Of a DNA stretch of 64,000 nt, positions 1 to 11,197 are shown one piece after another. Numbering within the stretch: the stretch's first letter is position 1; each line of letters begins with the position of its first letter. The notes under the pieces were generated by a model. That model ran no database searches. It was not told the DNA's origin and saw nothing but the letters and a program-made list of their open reading frames with translations. The stretch comes from Mimachlamys varia (Eukaryota > Mollusca > Bivalvia > Pectinida > Pectinidae), in the NCBI GenBank assembly GCA_947623455.1, contig OX392535.1, positions 35,860,688-35,924,687 of the forward strand, given 5' to 3'. Position numbers and translations under genes: made by a program.

Positions 1-418
1 ACCATAATAAAGGTCTAACTAGAAATTGCACGGGCGCTTAACTAATTCACCCCTGAAAATACATTTGAACTCTCCCAATACAAACGATGCAATAGTTCAT
101 TATGAAATTGTAGGGGTACATGAGTTACTTTACGATATATACATGTAACAGTATTTAGAATATACCTAAAATTCTGACTCCGTTTAGATTTCTCGATAAG
201 CAAACATAGGGACCTAGAATTATGTTAAAGCAGCCATTTTCTGAATTTCCAAAGCGAACACAGGCTTCTGATAATTCGCTTAAGTAATTATTTTCTTGAT
301 TATAGAAACAAGCTCAAGGACCTGAGAATTCCTTGGGCAAACCTGATGTGTAGAAAAAATGATATCAGAAGTTTTAAAATACCCACTGAAACAAATGTTC
401 TCGAATCAGGTCCCCAAA
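1..418. other. Unannotated leading sequence
   Basis: AT-rich DNA with many stops in all frames. I see no tandem structure, tRNA-like motif or recognisable coding segment before the ribozyme-bearing repeat begins near 419. Confidence 0.5.
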
Positions 419-834
419 AGATGACATAACACAAACATGTGCTGCACCTTTTAAATTTAGTAATAGATACAGTATGCCGGAAAAATCAATTAAACTGCAC
501 CATGAAACTTACAGCTGTTTCGTCCTCCAAGGACTCTTCAGTGATGCTAGGAACCAAAACGTGGGAGTCTAAATTTCTAATCTAATAAAGAAGCAGAAGG
601 GTCAGGTGCGTGAAACCCCTTTAATTTATGACTTTAGAAGTAAAATTAAAACTAGTTCTGTATAATTTCAAATCGTGTACTTCGAAAATGAGTATATTAT
701 GTATCGTGCCACCACTCAAATTAGGTAATTGTGGCTATGGAGGCTCCAGCAAATTTCGGGGACTAAAGAAAACACTAGCAGAGTCTGCCACCCTCTATCA
801 TTAAAGATGACATAACACACACATGTGCTGCACA
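419..834 (-). mobile_element. Hammerhead-ribozyme element, minus-strand copy
   Basis: Read on the minus strand, this holds a tail motif (GTGCAGCACATGTG, then GTCATCTT; 806-834), a body of about 250 nt, a hammerhead motif (497-547) and a second tail (419-449). The two tails are about 387 nt apart, the layout of one repeat monomer with part of a second. It is a near mirror image of 1061-1507, so the two form a large inverted repeat with arms of about 400 bp and a spacer of roughly 270 bp. Families with hammerheads in repeated monomers include Penelope-like terminons and retrozymes. No reverse transcriptase is visible, so it would be non-autonomous. Confidence 0.7.
497..547 (-). ncRNA. Hammerhead ribozyme, stem I interrupted
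   Basis: On the minus strand, CUGAAGA (541-535) fits the hammerhead core CUGANGA. It is followed by stem II GUCC/GGAC (534-531 and 525-522, 5-nt loop), core GAAA (521-518) and a very short stem III ending in UA (511-510), the expected cleavage dinucleotide. The stem I strands are GCAUCA (547-542) and UGGUGC (502-497), which pair with G-U wobbles. Seven extra nucleotides (503-509) sit between the cleavage position and the stem I 3' strand. That insertion should weaken or abolish cleavage, so I infer a damaged copy of the plus-strand motif at 1384. Confidence 0.7.
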
Positions 835-1060
835 TTGTAAATTCATCTTATTTTTCAAAATAATATTTTATTTTTATTGAACCTTCTTGAAACCATACGT
901 TCGTTGTAAAAACAGGTTTTTGTAATACTTTTATGTGAAAAGGGGTCGATGAGCCGATAAACACAAAATTGTCACAATAAGATAATACTTAGTATTTTAG
1001 GTTTTATATAATCAGTGTTATAATGTGCAACATATACTGTTATGCGCTACGTTTGGCCCC

Positions 1061-1507
1061 TAGCATCACTGAAGAGTCCTAAATCTATTACTAAATTTAA
1101 GAGGTGTAGCATATGTGTATGTTACGTCATCTTAGGGGATGGCAGACTCTGCTAGTGGATTTTTTTAGTCCCCGAGGTTTGCTGGAGCCATCATAGCCAC
1201 AGTTAATCTCATTTGAGTAGTGGCACAGTACATAATATACACATTTTCGTAGTACACGATTTGAAATTATACAGAACTAGTTTGATTTTACTTCTAAATT
1301 CATAAATTAAAGGGGTTTTACGCATCTGCCCTTCTGCTTCCACATCAGTTTAGAAATTTTGGATTCCTACTTTTTGGCCTCTAGCATCACTGAAGAGTCC
1401 TAGGGGGACGAAACAGCTGTATGATGCAGTTTAATTCATTTTTTCGCCATACTGTATCTATTACTAAATTTAAGAGGTGCAGCATATGTGTGTGTTACGT
1501 CATCTTT
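1061..1507 (+). mobile_element. Hammerhead-ribozyme element, plus-strand copy (partial dimer)
   Basis: Order on the plus strand: a truncated hammerhead (1062-1080), the tail (CTATTACTAAATTTAAGAGG onward, 1084-1133), a body of about 240 nt, an intact hammerhead (1384-1427), and the tail again to about 1507. Tail-to-tail distance is about 373 nt. The first hammerhead lacks the segment from stem II through stem I 3', deleted relative to the second. Direct repetition of ribozyme plus tail is what a tandem-dimer insertion of a ribozyme-processed RNA would leave. No coding capacity is seen. Confidence 0.7.
1384..1427 (+). ncRNA. Hammerhead ribozyme, complete core and stems
   Basis: Elements in order: stem I 5' GCAUCA (1384-1389); core CUGAAGA (1390-1396), matching CUGANGA because position 7 is variable in the family; stem II GUCC (1397-1400), loop UAGGG, GGAC (1406-1409); core GAAA (1410-1413); stem III with A1413-C-A pairing U-G-U1420 around a GC loop; UA at 1420-1421, putting cleavage after 1421; stem I 3' UGAUGC (1422-1427), fully complementary to the 5' strand. 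A distal UGGC (1375-1378)/GCCA (1446-1449) pairing could extend stem I. The minimal stem III resembles hammerheads of schistosome and newt repeats and Penelope-like elements. All core bases are present; activity is inferred. Confidence 0.85.
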
Positions 1508-4500
1508 GACATTTTGGTGTTTCGAACTTAGTTCTTAACACTTTATTTCCGTCTAGATTGTCAATTTCATAAGCTGTCTGTCTATTATATTTTGATAATA
1601 ACGGGAAAATTCGTGTCAAACCCTTTTTGCAAGTGTAACATGGAGTGAGCGTTTTCGATGCGACACCGGGCACTTCTTCAAGTTATTTATGTATAATCTA
1701 AAATGCCAATAGTGAGATAAAGTCAAAGGAGACATTAGCAAGGAGAAAATCTTTTTAGAAAAAAGGAAAAAATGTATTTATTTTGTAAGTCTAAAATATT
1801 TTTTTAAATCTTTACTCTACATGTTTTCTTAATATGTACATTTTCGATCAATCATTTTTGTGATGAAGTACTTAACTGAAGAGAAGATTTGTTATTGGGA
1901 GGGGGGTTTCATTTCTTCCCGTAATTATTAAACGGAAGCGAGGATGGGCCTTAAAAATGTCGGAAACGGAAACAGGACACTGGAAACAGGAAGGAACTAC
2001 ACGTAAATGATAACCAATGTCTGCTACAGTTGCAGTAGAATAAACAGAAAATTCCCCCATAAATCTTTCTACGCACCCATTTAAACTCCGAATCGTGATC
2101 GCTTCATCACCAAATGCTGTCGTCTGCTTCGACAACCAATTAAGTCAGCCGACATAATATTGCAAAAAAAGGATATGAAGAAAATTGATTTAAGACAGAA
2201 ATGTAAAGATGTTTTGATTACTCGAGGGGTGAATAATCGTACAAATAACGATTACATTTGCTTTAGCAATTTGTTAATTTTCTTATTATTTTGTGTCAGT
2301 AAAGATCTGCTTTAAACAATCGTTTTAAAATGACTCGTGTTAAACGTTGTTAGCCACCTTTTGGCGAACTCTTTATGATAATTGATCGTAAAATTTTCCG
2401 GCAGTTGACCCATAAACTACATTAAGTCCGCATTTAGATTTTATTGTGAGTGTCCGGCATCGGAAGTGCGACCATCTCCGAGTTTGACCATCTAATGGTG
2501 GTGCATTATGTATGGAGTATGACCTTTAAATGACCTTTATATCGCCAAGGAACTCATCTACGGGTAACTATTTACGCTTGAGTGCTCTTTGCTTACTTAC
2601 GACTCGTTGTTTGGAGCATATTTTCTGGTCGAATGCACCCGCTTCCTGTTGCCCTCAAGGTGGCGCTTATGCAGAGGAAACGCCGCCGGTTTGGAAACGA
2701 TCGCGATGACAGCCTAGCTAATCTAACGGTGACGGTTACCGACGGCTAGACCTAAATCAAATTCCCCCAACAAATTATGGCGCCTAATTGTTTGACACCA
2801 TTAAAATTGTGCTGCTCCATTGTCCGTGACGTTATTAGGACCAATTATTCCGTCTTACTTAGTGTAACATATTAATTTTAAGATTTGGTGTACGACATCC
2901 CGTAACAACCATTTTTTTCTAAATTTGAAGCTATTAGTGCGGTAACAGTATGCCCTGCTGTAGCTAACTGCGTGTTCCAATGTCGTTATGCCTGTCGTCT
3001 GCTCCGTTCCGACATACATTTCTGCATTTTACGAGCGTCATTTAAAAGGCTGCTCCACCCTCCGTTTACAGCCGATTATATTGATGACGAAGTGTAGCGA
3101 TACAATACCTAAACATTGTTTTCTGTGCAAATTACGTGTAAAATAGAACCCTGATATGCGCGTGCACAAAAGTCGTGGATCACTAAACTATATATATATA
3201 CTCCTATCTATACAAAGAACTCTGTTTTTGAAACATAAGTTTTTCCAATCGGGTCCGATTAAAGCGTTAAATGTTGATCAAACAGATAAAGCCAACATCA
3301 AAGGAAACTGGAGTTTTATTTATCAACCCTTTACATGTCGGTAATGATTAACGGTACCGCTGTGTAATTGTTTAGGTGGTTCCATGTTTGTAACAGTTTA
3401 CGTGAAATATTTAGAATTTGTTTAAAAGCCTACATCATGCTAACCGTTTGAGCTTTGTGAGATGAGGGTATCGGTACCAACACAAGATACCGTACTGGTG
3501 TGTTCATATTAGCTTTCAAAGGCAGTAACTGATTTAAGCGTGTTACAAATATGATATTGTTTATACTTCACAATGATTGGTATATTTTCAACGCGAGAGA
3601 GCAGCTGGTTTAACACAGGGTATGAAATAGATCAGAATCGGCTGCCTTGAAAAAGTGTCTTATTTTTTTGTTTGTTATTTATTTATAATCATTTTGGAAA
3701 GAGTGGGAGGAGGAGATTGTAGATAAAAATCACTAAAGTCTATTTTCGAGCACAACTGTCCATAAAATCATTCCCAAGCATGGATCTCGTCTGTGGCTGG
3801 AAACACACGCGATCCATTTTTGCGTGTTTTCTAAAACGATACAGCCAACTATTTACTACTTTGCATGTCTGGTTCTCGGCATGCTTATATCAATTCTGTC
3901 CGAACACATGTCTTTTTTAAGATCTCACCAATACTACAAGTACCTCACTGGTATCAGTGACATCAAAACCTGCTACCTTCAACTCATTATTCTAGCTATA
4001 ACGTTACACCGGTACCAATGATTTTGTTCATCCTTGCAACAGCAATGGTCAGATGGAGACGAGTGTCTTTGAAGACAACATATCACTACCGGAAAGACAG
4101 AGAATAGGTGTAAGGAAGGGGGCATATGGATATCAAAAAAGCTTACTCAAGAGCAGAATTATAGCCAGCGCTCCATCAAATAAGTTGCCTCTAGTCTTGC
4201 AGTAAGCTACTCAAGGAAAAACCATTCAAACTTCACAGCTATAATTTCAACGATCAAATACAGTTGAACCGCAATATAATTCATATTGTACATTTGCCAC
4301 CCCGCTTAATGGTTTTGAAATAAATGTGCTATTAAATTTATTAAAAAACGGATAAATGTCTTGTGATATAAACGTTTCTGACAAGAGGTATATGTTATTA
4401 CCCTCGTGCGAACATCAACTCATTTATACATATTGTCATATATGAGAAATTCTATCAATACTAATTTAAGTTTGATGTAATTGATTTCTTTCATGGTACC

Positions 4501-4689
4501 TTTTTGAGAGAATCTCCGGAAATAAGATACAGCAGACCATACGATTCTCACATAACCAGGGCAAGTTTTTCCCTGTTATTTGTTCATATTCAGTTTATAT
4601 TGTACCTGCTGCCCCAGTGCAAGATTAGTAAGAGGTAACTAAATTTGGGATATTATTTTTCATTCCTAAAATCTCCCTTTACACCGACT
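1508..4689. other. No supported gene or repeat
   Basis: Apparently unique, mostly AT-rich DNA. A G+C-richer patch at about 2620-2760 has several CpGs but no TATA, start codon or splice pattern that I can defend. Open frames are under 90 codons and unrecognised. Confidence 0.5.
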
Positions 4690-5040
4690 AGTGATAAGCT
4701 TTTAGTTGAGTGTTCGCCCCTGTGAGGAAGGCTATGGGTTCTGTCCCCAGGCCATACATACCTAAGTTTTAAACAATGGTAGTTCCCGCTCCCTGTTTCA
4801 CGCTCAGCATTATTGGTTTGGAATGACTGGTTCACCCATTGTCGGTACCATTTGACCGGGCGGGGAGTTCTACTTGGGGCGTTCGGCAGTATACTTCAGT
4901 GTGGTACATGTAGCACTTGAAATCAGTGCAAGTTCCGGACTATCGCAAGGAGGCTTGCACGAACATACCGCAGCCTCCAAGATGCACCCAGCACACACAC
5001 TCGCATTCGGGGGACTTGGAGGCCATCCTTAAATGACCTT
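4690..5040 (+). mobile_element. tRNA-derived SINE-like element
   Basis: The sequence runs from a tRNA-like head (GTTCGCCCCTGTGAGGAAGG, then the B-box-like GGGTTCTGTCCCC at 4737-4749) through a long body to GGCCATCCTTAAATGACC (5021-5038). That terminal segment resembles the 3' part of the other SINEs here (15181, 34521), suggesting a shared tail. It matches my memory of an abundant mollusc SINE of similar length. The final 'GGACGTAAAAC' tail is missing, so the copy is probably 3'-truncated. Boundaries are approximate. Confidence 0.6.
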
Positions 5041-7230
5041 ATCGAATTACGTACACGTCAATACACGCCCCCTATATATCAAATTGAAGGTAACACAAGA
5101 TTATTTTATTTTTTTTTTATTTTTCATGAAATATTGTTTAATCTTTTAGGCCGAAATTAAATTATATAAATATAAAAAAATTCAGGGTCTGTACTTATAC
5201 GTGGATTTGTGATGATGTTGAAATACAAATGTAACTTGTGTCGAATCTATTGATTTGTTTTATGGTAATAAAACATGTTTAAGTCAGAAGATAATTGCAC
5301 ACTTGAATTAAATGAATTTTAATGGCATAACTTTTAATTTAATCTTTTAAAAATATTCTGTTTACGATCAATATCCCAAAATGTTTCAATCATTTCGATT
5401 ATTTCCCAAAGGCACGGAAATATACATTTAACTGCATGTTGAAATGTTAACAATTAAGTTATAAGGTCATACAGTACATGGTTTACGCAATTTCCATGAC
5501 AACCCGAATGTGTCATTCCATCAAGATTTCAACATTTTATTCCGAAATAACAGTAATACAAGCATTCATTTATAAAAGCTACTGACAATTTCTTTTTAAT
5601 ATTAGACAATTTCGAAGAACCTGAATCTGCCCATCAGGTTAAAGTGCGTTGAAGAAACACACCAGTCCTCTCAGGGCAATTAACACGTGACAGTGGCCTG
5701 ATGACTCGTTCTTTATCGAGTACGAAGACATAACAAGTCAATTCTAATATGAAAAAACAGATGTCTTGAAACCGTCCGGAGATTAAATAATAAGCCAGAG
5801 GAGAAACTAACACAGTACAATGCCCTATTCTGTATCATTTCAAATAAGTTTAAGTCAACATAATTCGGAAATAATATTGTTTAATTTTTCCAAATGTGAT
5901 CTTGATTCAATCTTTGCACGCAAGCACTCGACGTAAAAAAATCCAAGCGCGAGGCATTACGTCTTAATCATGCTGTAATTTCATTGGCGTATTGCAAAGA
6001 ATAAATGATTTCAGTAAGATTCCGCACTTTTATCAGAAAAATCTTTGTAACCCCAGGGTTTTCGTTTCTCTGTGGGTCTTGCGTGTATGTCGCCTGTTTT
6101 ATTTGTAAACTATATAATTTTTCAGTCGTGATATACTTTGTCAACACGTGACGTATTATTTTATCGTGTGATCAACAAACTGCTGTTACGCGTTTTTTTT
6201 CTCCCATCAAGATAAATCGTTCGACAGGAAGTTTAAATATCGATTGGTTTTTGCCCTCTTTATGTTCTGAATCAATAAAGAAAAACAGCCACTACATATA
6301 TGTTGAGACTGAATCGGCATGTGAAGACCGCTTTTGACAAATAGTTTAACAATTTTGATGTATCAAACAAATATTTGGATAGAATTGCAAGATGTGTCGA
6401 TGAGCAGGCTAAAAAACAATTGTATTGTAGAAAAAAATCAGAGATAAAGACTGACTTGTTTTGTATTATTTAGTTACAACTTCGTTACAAAATAAAATAA
6501 GACATTGTTTATTTTTTTCTCGTATGGCTGCATTTCCTCCTACGGTCTCCATTTGAAGTTGGTTTGTTAAATTTTAGAGTCAAAGGTCATATGACGTACT
6601 CGATTTAAAACCCTGGAAAACCGCTTCTCGAGCTACTTGGGTCCAAACTCTTGTAAGGCCTACGAACCGAAATCGCCTAATAATGTTGTTTTTCTTTGCT
6701 CCAAGCGTTCGTTCCTGTGTGTGGCATTCTGATATAGCGTTGATGATGATTTGGTATTTATTGTCCAGTAATTACATGTTCACTGACAGATGGGAGTTGT
6801 TTAAATCAAACGCTTTGTCCAGCTGGGCTGACTTGGGCAATAACAATGTCACAGTGACCGTATCTCCGGTCATTAGTCACGCCCCTTCAGGGAAATTGAA
6901 ACGGATTACGTATTTCCGGTTCAGCTTTTGATTTCCCATTAGATCGAATTAAGTAAGTAACTGTGTAGGTTTATGCGCAGAACCAACATCATTATGTACC
7001 CTAAATTCAAGCGCTGATATTTTCAGTTGAACAACAAGTTTTGTTTTCCTTGTTTTACCAAATATGAAACACAACGGATGATTAGGGACTAAATATTATA
7101 CCAAAACCTCAGCGGTTTAAGGAGGGTAAAGAGGGTCCACGTGAAATGTTAAGAAAAATCATATATAAACTTATATGAAAAATGCATTCAGATATTTTAT
7201 CTTAACACAAGCAAAGGGCATCTGTAAATG
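5041..7230. other. No supported gene or repeat
   Basis: AT-rich sequence with homopolymer runs. The open frame at 6683-6931 (82 codons) is unrecognised and has no supporting splice or promoter signal. Confidence 0.5.
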
Positions 7231-7352
7231 ATAAGATGTCTGGGGAAAAAGAAAATTTTGATATTTTGATTCAACGAGCAATCGCACCGATCGCGAGGTG
7301 TGTTTCTTTGATTGGTTCAGAAATATGGCAAGCCAAAGTGGAAAAAAGTCCC

Positions 7353-7503
7353 CATTTATGGATATCCATAATTCATTTATGGAATTCCATAATTCATTTA
7401 TGGATATCCATAATTCATTTATGGATTTCCACAATTCATTTATGGATATCCATAATTCATTTTCTAATATCAATAAATCACCTATTTTTGGATATCCAAA
7501 AAT
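7353..7503. repeat. 21-bp palindromic tandem array ending in a 20-bp palindrome
   Basis: About five 21-bp units of the form TTCATTTATGGATATCCATAA. The unit centre is TGGATATCCA (EcoRV site), TGGAATTCCA (EcoRI site) or TGGATTTCCA. As 21 is a multiple of three, the array stays open on both strands (repeating ELWISIN/SFMDIHN-type peptides), which I do not regard as coding. At 7484-7503 lies a perfect 20-bp palindrome, ATTTTTGGATATCCAAAAAT. The flanks CTAATATCAATAA and TTATTGATATTAG (7528-7540) form a further inverted repeat. The motif recurs in the 10.5-14.4 kb satellite. Confidence 0.85.
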
Positions 7504-8510
7504 GATTTATTGATTTCCATAAATGAATTATTGATATTAGCTGGCTATCAAAGGCAGACAACTCTTCCTAGTTTCGCATCGGAACTCCTCGGAATATAAT
7601 GTAAACAAAATGGCTGTCCTCTCACTGCGGCGACTACATTGTAAGTGCTGTTGAATATAGACAGTTTGAAGACGTACTTGCTGAGAAGTTTTTGTATCAA
7701 TAGGGAGAACAGATGCATACAACTTACCTGCCGACAGCTGCGTCTTTGGATGAACTTGTAAATTCCTGTCACTCTTTATAATATGCTAGTTAATGTAATA
7801 AATTTGTCATTCCGGGGCATTCCATGGCTAAGTACATACATACGTGTAGGCCTAGGCCAAGTACGTGATAGCTAGGCTGACGACGAAACGTGTGGAATAC
7901 CTCAAAGTACACTATATACTTCTAAGATTTGACTATCGAAACATATAGGCCTAACGTTGTTGAATGACTATAGGCTTAATGTATGAACTGTTACAGTGAT
8001 AATACTTGCTTTTAAAACACAAGGAAGACTTAGGGGGATTTTATGAGATTAATAAAATCTTAACAGATTTATCTATATAAAGTAATACTTTTTTGAAACT
8101 TTAATGAGATATTTTCAGGGGTAAAATCCCCAAATCTCGCCACAAAGTGATCCCCGCGTTAACCAACTGTTGATAATAACCCCTCTGCAATGTACATGCA
8201 TGTCTTTGTGTGCCTACCATTGAATTGGATAGACCAGTGTGATTCTGAATATAAAATATTACAGACCACTAATTAGCTCACATGGGCTAGAATTTTGGAT
8301 TTTAAAACCTATTAAAGGTCAATTTTATGAACAAAGCACAGGGGCTTGGGATGTCGAGTAATAAAAGAGTGTTGCTATACATTAATAGTATTTACTGGTG
8401 TTTATGTAATTCATATTAATCGAAAATATTACAATTCAAATTTTTACTGAGGGAGACAGATAACATATTTTCATAATAGGTATATCAACACGGAATAAAA
8501 TGTTGAGGAA
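7504..8510. other. No supported gene; weak first-exon candidate at 7610
   Basis: Mostly unrecognised. AAAATGGCT at 7608-7615 is followed after ten codons by GTAAGTGC, a donor-like sequence. At 7724-7735 the minus strand reads CAGGTAAGTTGT, also a good donor. No downstream exon was identified for either, so I do not call a gene. Confidence 0.4.
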
Positions 8511-8823
8511 CTGTGGTCTAGTAGTAGGACGCCGGGCTCGTGATTGAAGGGTTGTATCCTTGAGCAAGATACTTAACTCTGCATGTTCCAGTCTACTCAG
8601 CTGTAAATGAGTATGTGGTTGGGTAGTGCTAGAAAACCGTATAACGTTAGCTGTGAGTGTGAAATGACAGTACTGGTTGTATGCTCCCCAGGGAGTTGAG
8701 AGCGATATTGGCTGGTCGCTAATTAATGCCCTATCACTACGAACAATAATTTGTGAACTTCTTTGAGACGGCCTTTAAGGTCGTGATAAAGCGGTATATA
8801 AGAACCTTGAATTATTATTATTG
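8511..8823 (+). mobile_element. tRNA-derived SINE, head partly deleted
   Basis: Starts with an A-box-like TGGTCTAGTAGTAGGACGCC (8514-8533), continues GGGCTCGTGATTGAAGGGTT, then passes directly to TCCTTGAGCAAGATACTTAA without a B box. The body includes CATGTTCCAGTCTACTCAGC, CTTTGAGACGGCC and TAAAGCGGTATATAAGAACC, and ends in AATTATTATTATTG. The layout is that of a widespread animal SINE class with a tRNA head, conserved middle and short-repeat tail. The missing B box implies a head deletion and loss of the Pol III promoter. Confidence 0.75.
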
Positions 8824-10540
8824 AGAGACAGTTTTTCAAACTCTGGAATCTGCACTTTTGTGGTAGAAAAAAAATTCAGCATGACATATTTGAAACACCA
8901 AGTCTTAATGGAAAATTAGTGTAAGAGGGGCATATCTAAGTATTTCAAATGAACTAGATATATCTCAAAAGGACTACAAAAATTTGATATGTTTAGGTAT
9001 ATAAATATTATGCCTAAGTAAAGTACATTTAGGTATATATGAATGTAAGTACTTGAGATCATAGATAGCTTTTGGTATGAATTATGGAAGGTGTACAATA
9101 CATGTATCCAGAAGTAGCTCTTGTTTGCCTGGGTCAGGTAAGATATTTTGAAATTGAGGATGTAGGAATGTGTAAAAATATTAATTTGATTGTTTTAACT
9201 TAGATAAATACATCTTTGTATTAGCTCACATTTAGTTCTGTTGAGTTTGAATTATAGCTATGTCATTCAGAGGTGCTTATCACTCAATGCAACTCTTTGG
9301 CTCCAACTGGAGTGATAAAATATTCCCCAAAACTGCTAAAAAATCTTATGTATATGATTTATGAGTATGGAGAGACATTAAAACAATGTGTATTACACTT
9401 TTTGCTTTTAAATCAGTAAATGCAATTACATTTTGCTTGTCTTATTCACATGTCATTTTTTTTCTTTTCTTTTGAAAAATCATTCTAAGAAGTTAATTAG
9501 TCATTTCAATGCTTGCTCCTTTCAGCAAAATTGATTGTCCTCAATTGTAGTGTCCAAATTTGCTTGTTGCAGCTTAATAAACAGGACAGTTGGAGACTTT
9601 TAAAACTTGGTCTCATGTTAAAAAAAATCTTCATGCCATTAAAACCAAGAAATTTAACTAATATCATATCCACAAGAGATTTCATTTGATGGAATTTGAT
9701 CGAATTTTATTTCATGGATAGATTTACACGATCTAGAGATTAATTATCAGAAACAATATTTCACTTCAATTAATATATTGTATGACATGAAACAAAATGG
9801 CAATGCAAAATCAATTAATCTGAATGACCTGTCTTGCACCAATGTAGAAGTATGTTTTCAGAGGAATCAAATGTGAACATAGATTGAATTTTAAGTGTTT
9901 GATTCTGTTTCAATGGTGATACAGTCTGTATATCTAGCCCCAGAAACAACCAACATTAAAGAAAAAATTAGATTAAATAAATATTGGTAAAACTGCATAG
10001 GTGGAAATACTTTACAAAGCACACTGCCCTAGACCAGATGTGATATTATACATTACCAAGGGATTAGATTAACTTTAAGTCTGTGACAACACATAATTAT
10101 GACGATGAATTTAACTCCAACTTTGCTTGACAAGTACAAATCAATTGTTTACACAACTAATATTAATCACAAATTAGATGAATTCATCAATGACTGTTCC
10201 AAGATACAGTGATCAATCTACGTCCGAGTCCAGTACTCATACAATTATGAAAGGACTCGTAGAAATTATGGAAATACTTCAATTTAACGTTGTGGGACCC
10301 ATAGTTTTCTGCAATATTTACAAAAAGGACCCATGGAAATAAATTGTAAATTGATCGCTGAGATAGCAGGATTGTTCTCCTCTAAGACTTTGAAGGTTTT
10401 GAATCTTCAAATTACAGATTTAATTATATTACACATGATTCAACTTTGTTCTAAAATCAATAGTTTGATTCATTTAAGTCAGAAGACTTCATCTCCAAAA
10501 TTGGAATTATGGATAACCATGCATCAAGCCATTAATTGAT
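8824..10540. other. Mostly unannotated; diverged repeat block near 10385
   Basis: AT-rich unique-looking DNA. From about 10385 to 10506 the sequence (TCTTCAAATTACAGATTTAA, then TCAGAAGACTTCATCTCC) is a diverged copy of part of the blocks at 11621, 12721 and 13492, so the composite satellite region effectively starts here. Confidence 0.5.
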
Positions 10541-10722
10541 ATTACAAATTAGATTTATTGAAATCAATGATTCGAATTATGGAAATCAATAATTCGAATA
10601 TGGAAATCAATAATTCGAATTATGGATATCCATTAATTGATTTATTGATATTACAAATTGGAATTATGGAAATCAATGATTCAAATTATGGAAATCAGTA
10701 ATTCGAATTATGGATATCCATA

Positions 10723-11060
10723 ATATTTACAGTCTACAATGACATTCACTCGATAACCATTGTTCCACAGATAATCATTAACGCTGCATAATTATACTCA
10801 AACATGTGCGGAAATTCTATGACGACAACAACAATACATGTGGGCGAACCTATGAAAATCCTCCAGTTTGAAACACAATTGTGTGACGTAACTAACAATA
10901 AACGTGGGCGGAGCTAACAACGATTTATGGAAATTGTATGCTGTGACATTTATTGAACCATTCTCACGTTTATTAGTTTTTAGATGAAATCTGTGTCCGA
11001 AGATGGGACTATAATGGAGAAAATAGTTACGAACATTTCACAGAAAGATACTGTAAATAT
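10723..11060 (+). mobile_element. TIR element (MITE-like), copy 1
   Basis: Bounded by ATATTTACAGT (10723-10733) and its inverse ACTGTAAATAT (11050-11060), about 338 bp. The body (CCAGTTTGAAACACAATTGT; GAAATCTGTGTCCGAAGATG) matches 37066-37389 in opposite orientation. Both copies have the same hairpin sequence next to the ACTGTAAATAT end, so the mobile unit may include it. No transposase is encoded; I infer a non-autonomous DNA transposon. Confidence 0.7.
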
Positions 11061-11066
11061 AAAGAT

Positions 11067-11197
11067 AACTTTGTATTTTGTTTAGGTTATCGGGGGATAA
11101 CTACAATGGAAAATGGGTAAATTATACATAACCGGCTTTGAATTTACCCATTTTTCATTGTAGTTATCCCCCGATAACCTAAACAAAATACAAAGTT
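11067..11197. repeat. Long hairpin: 57-bp arms, 17-bp spacer
   Basis: Left arm 11067-11123 (begins AACTTTGTATTTTGTTTAGG) and right arm 11141-11197 (ends CCTAAACAAAATACAAAGTT) are inverse complements with one mismatch that I can find. The spacer is 11124-11140. It adjoins the 10723-11060 TIR element, and a shorter, more diverged hairpin with the same outer ends flanks the other copy (36959-37058). Arms this well conserved suggest recent formation or compensating maintenance. Confidence 0.9.

Noticed and set aside
1872..2135. 87-codon minus-strand frame as a gene
   Set aside because: No recognisable domain, no splice or promoter signal, and a length expected by chance in 64 kb.
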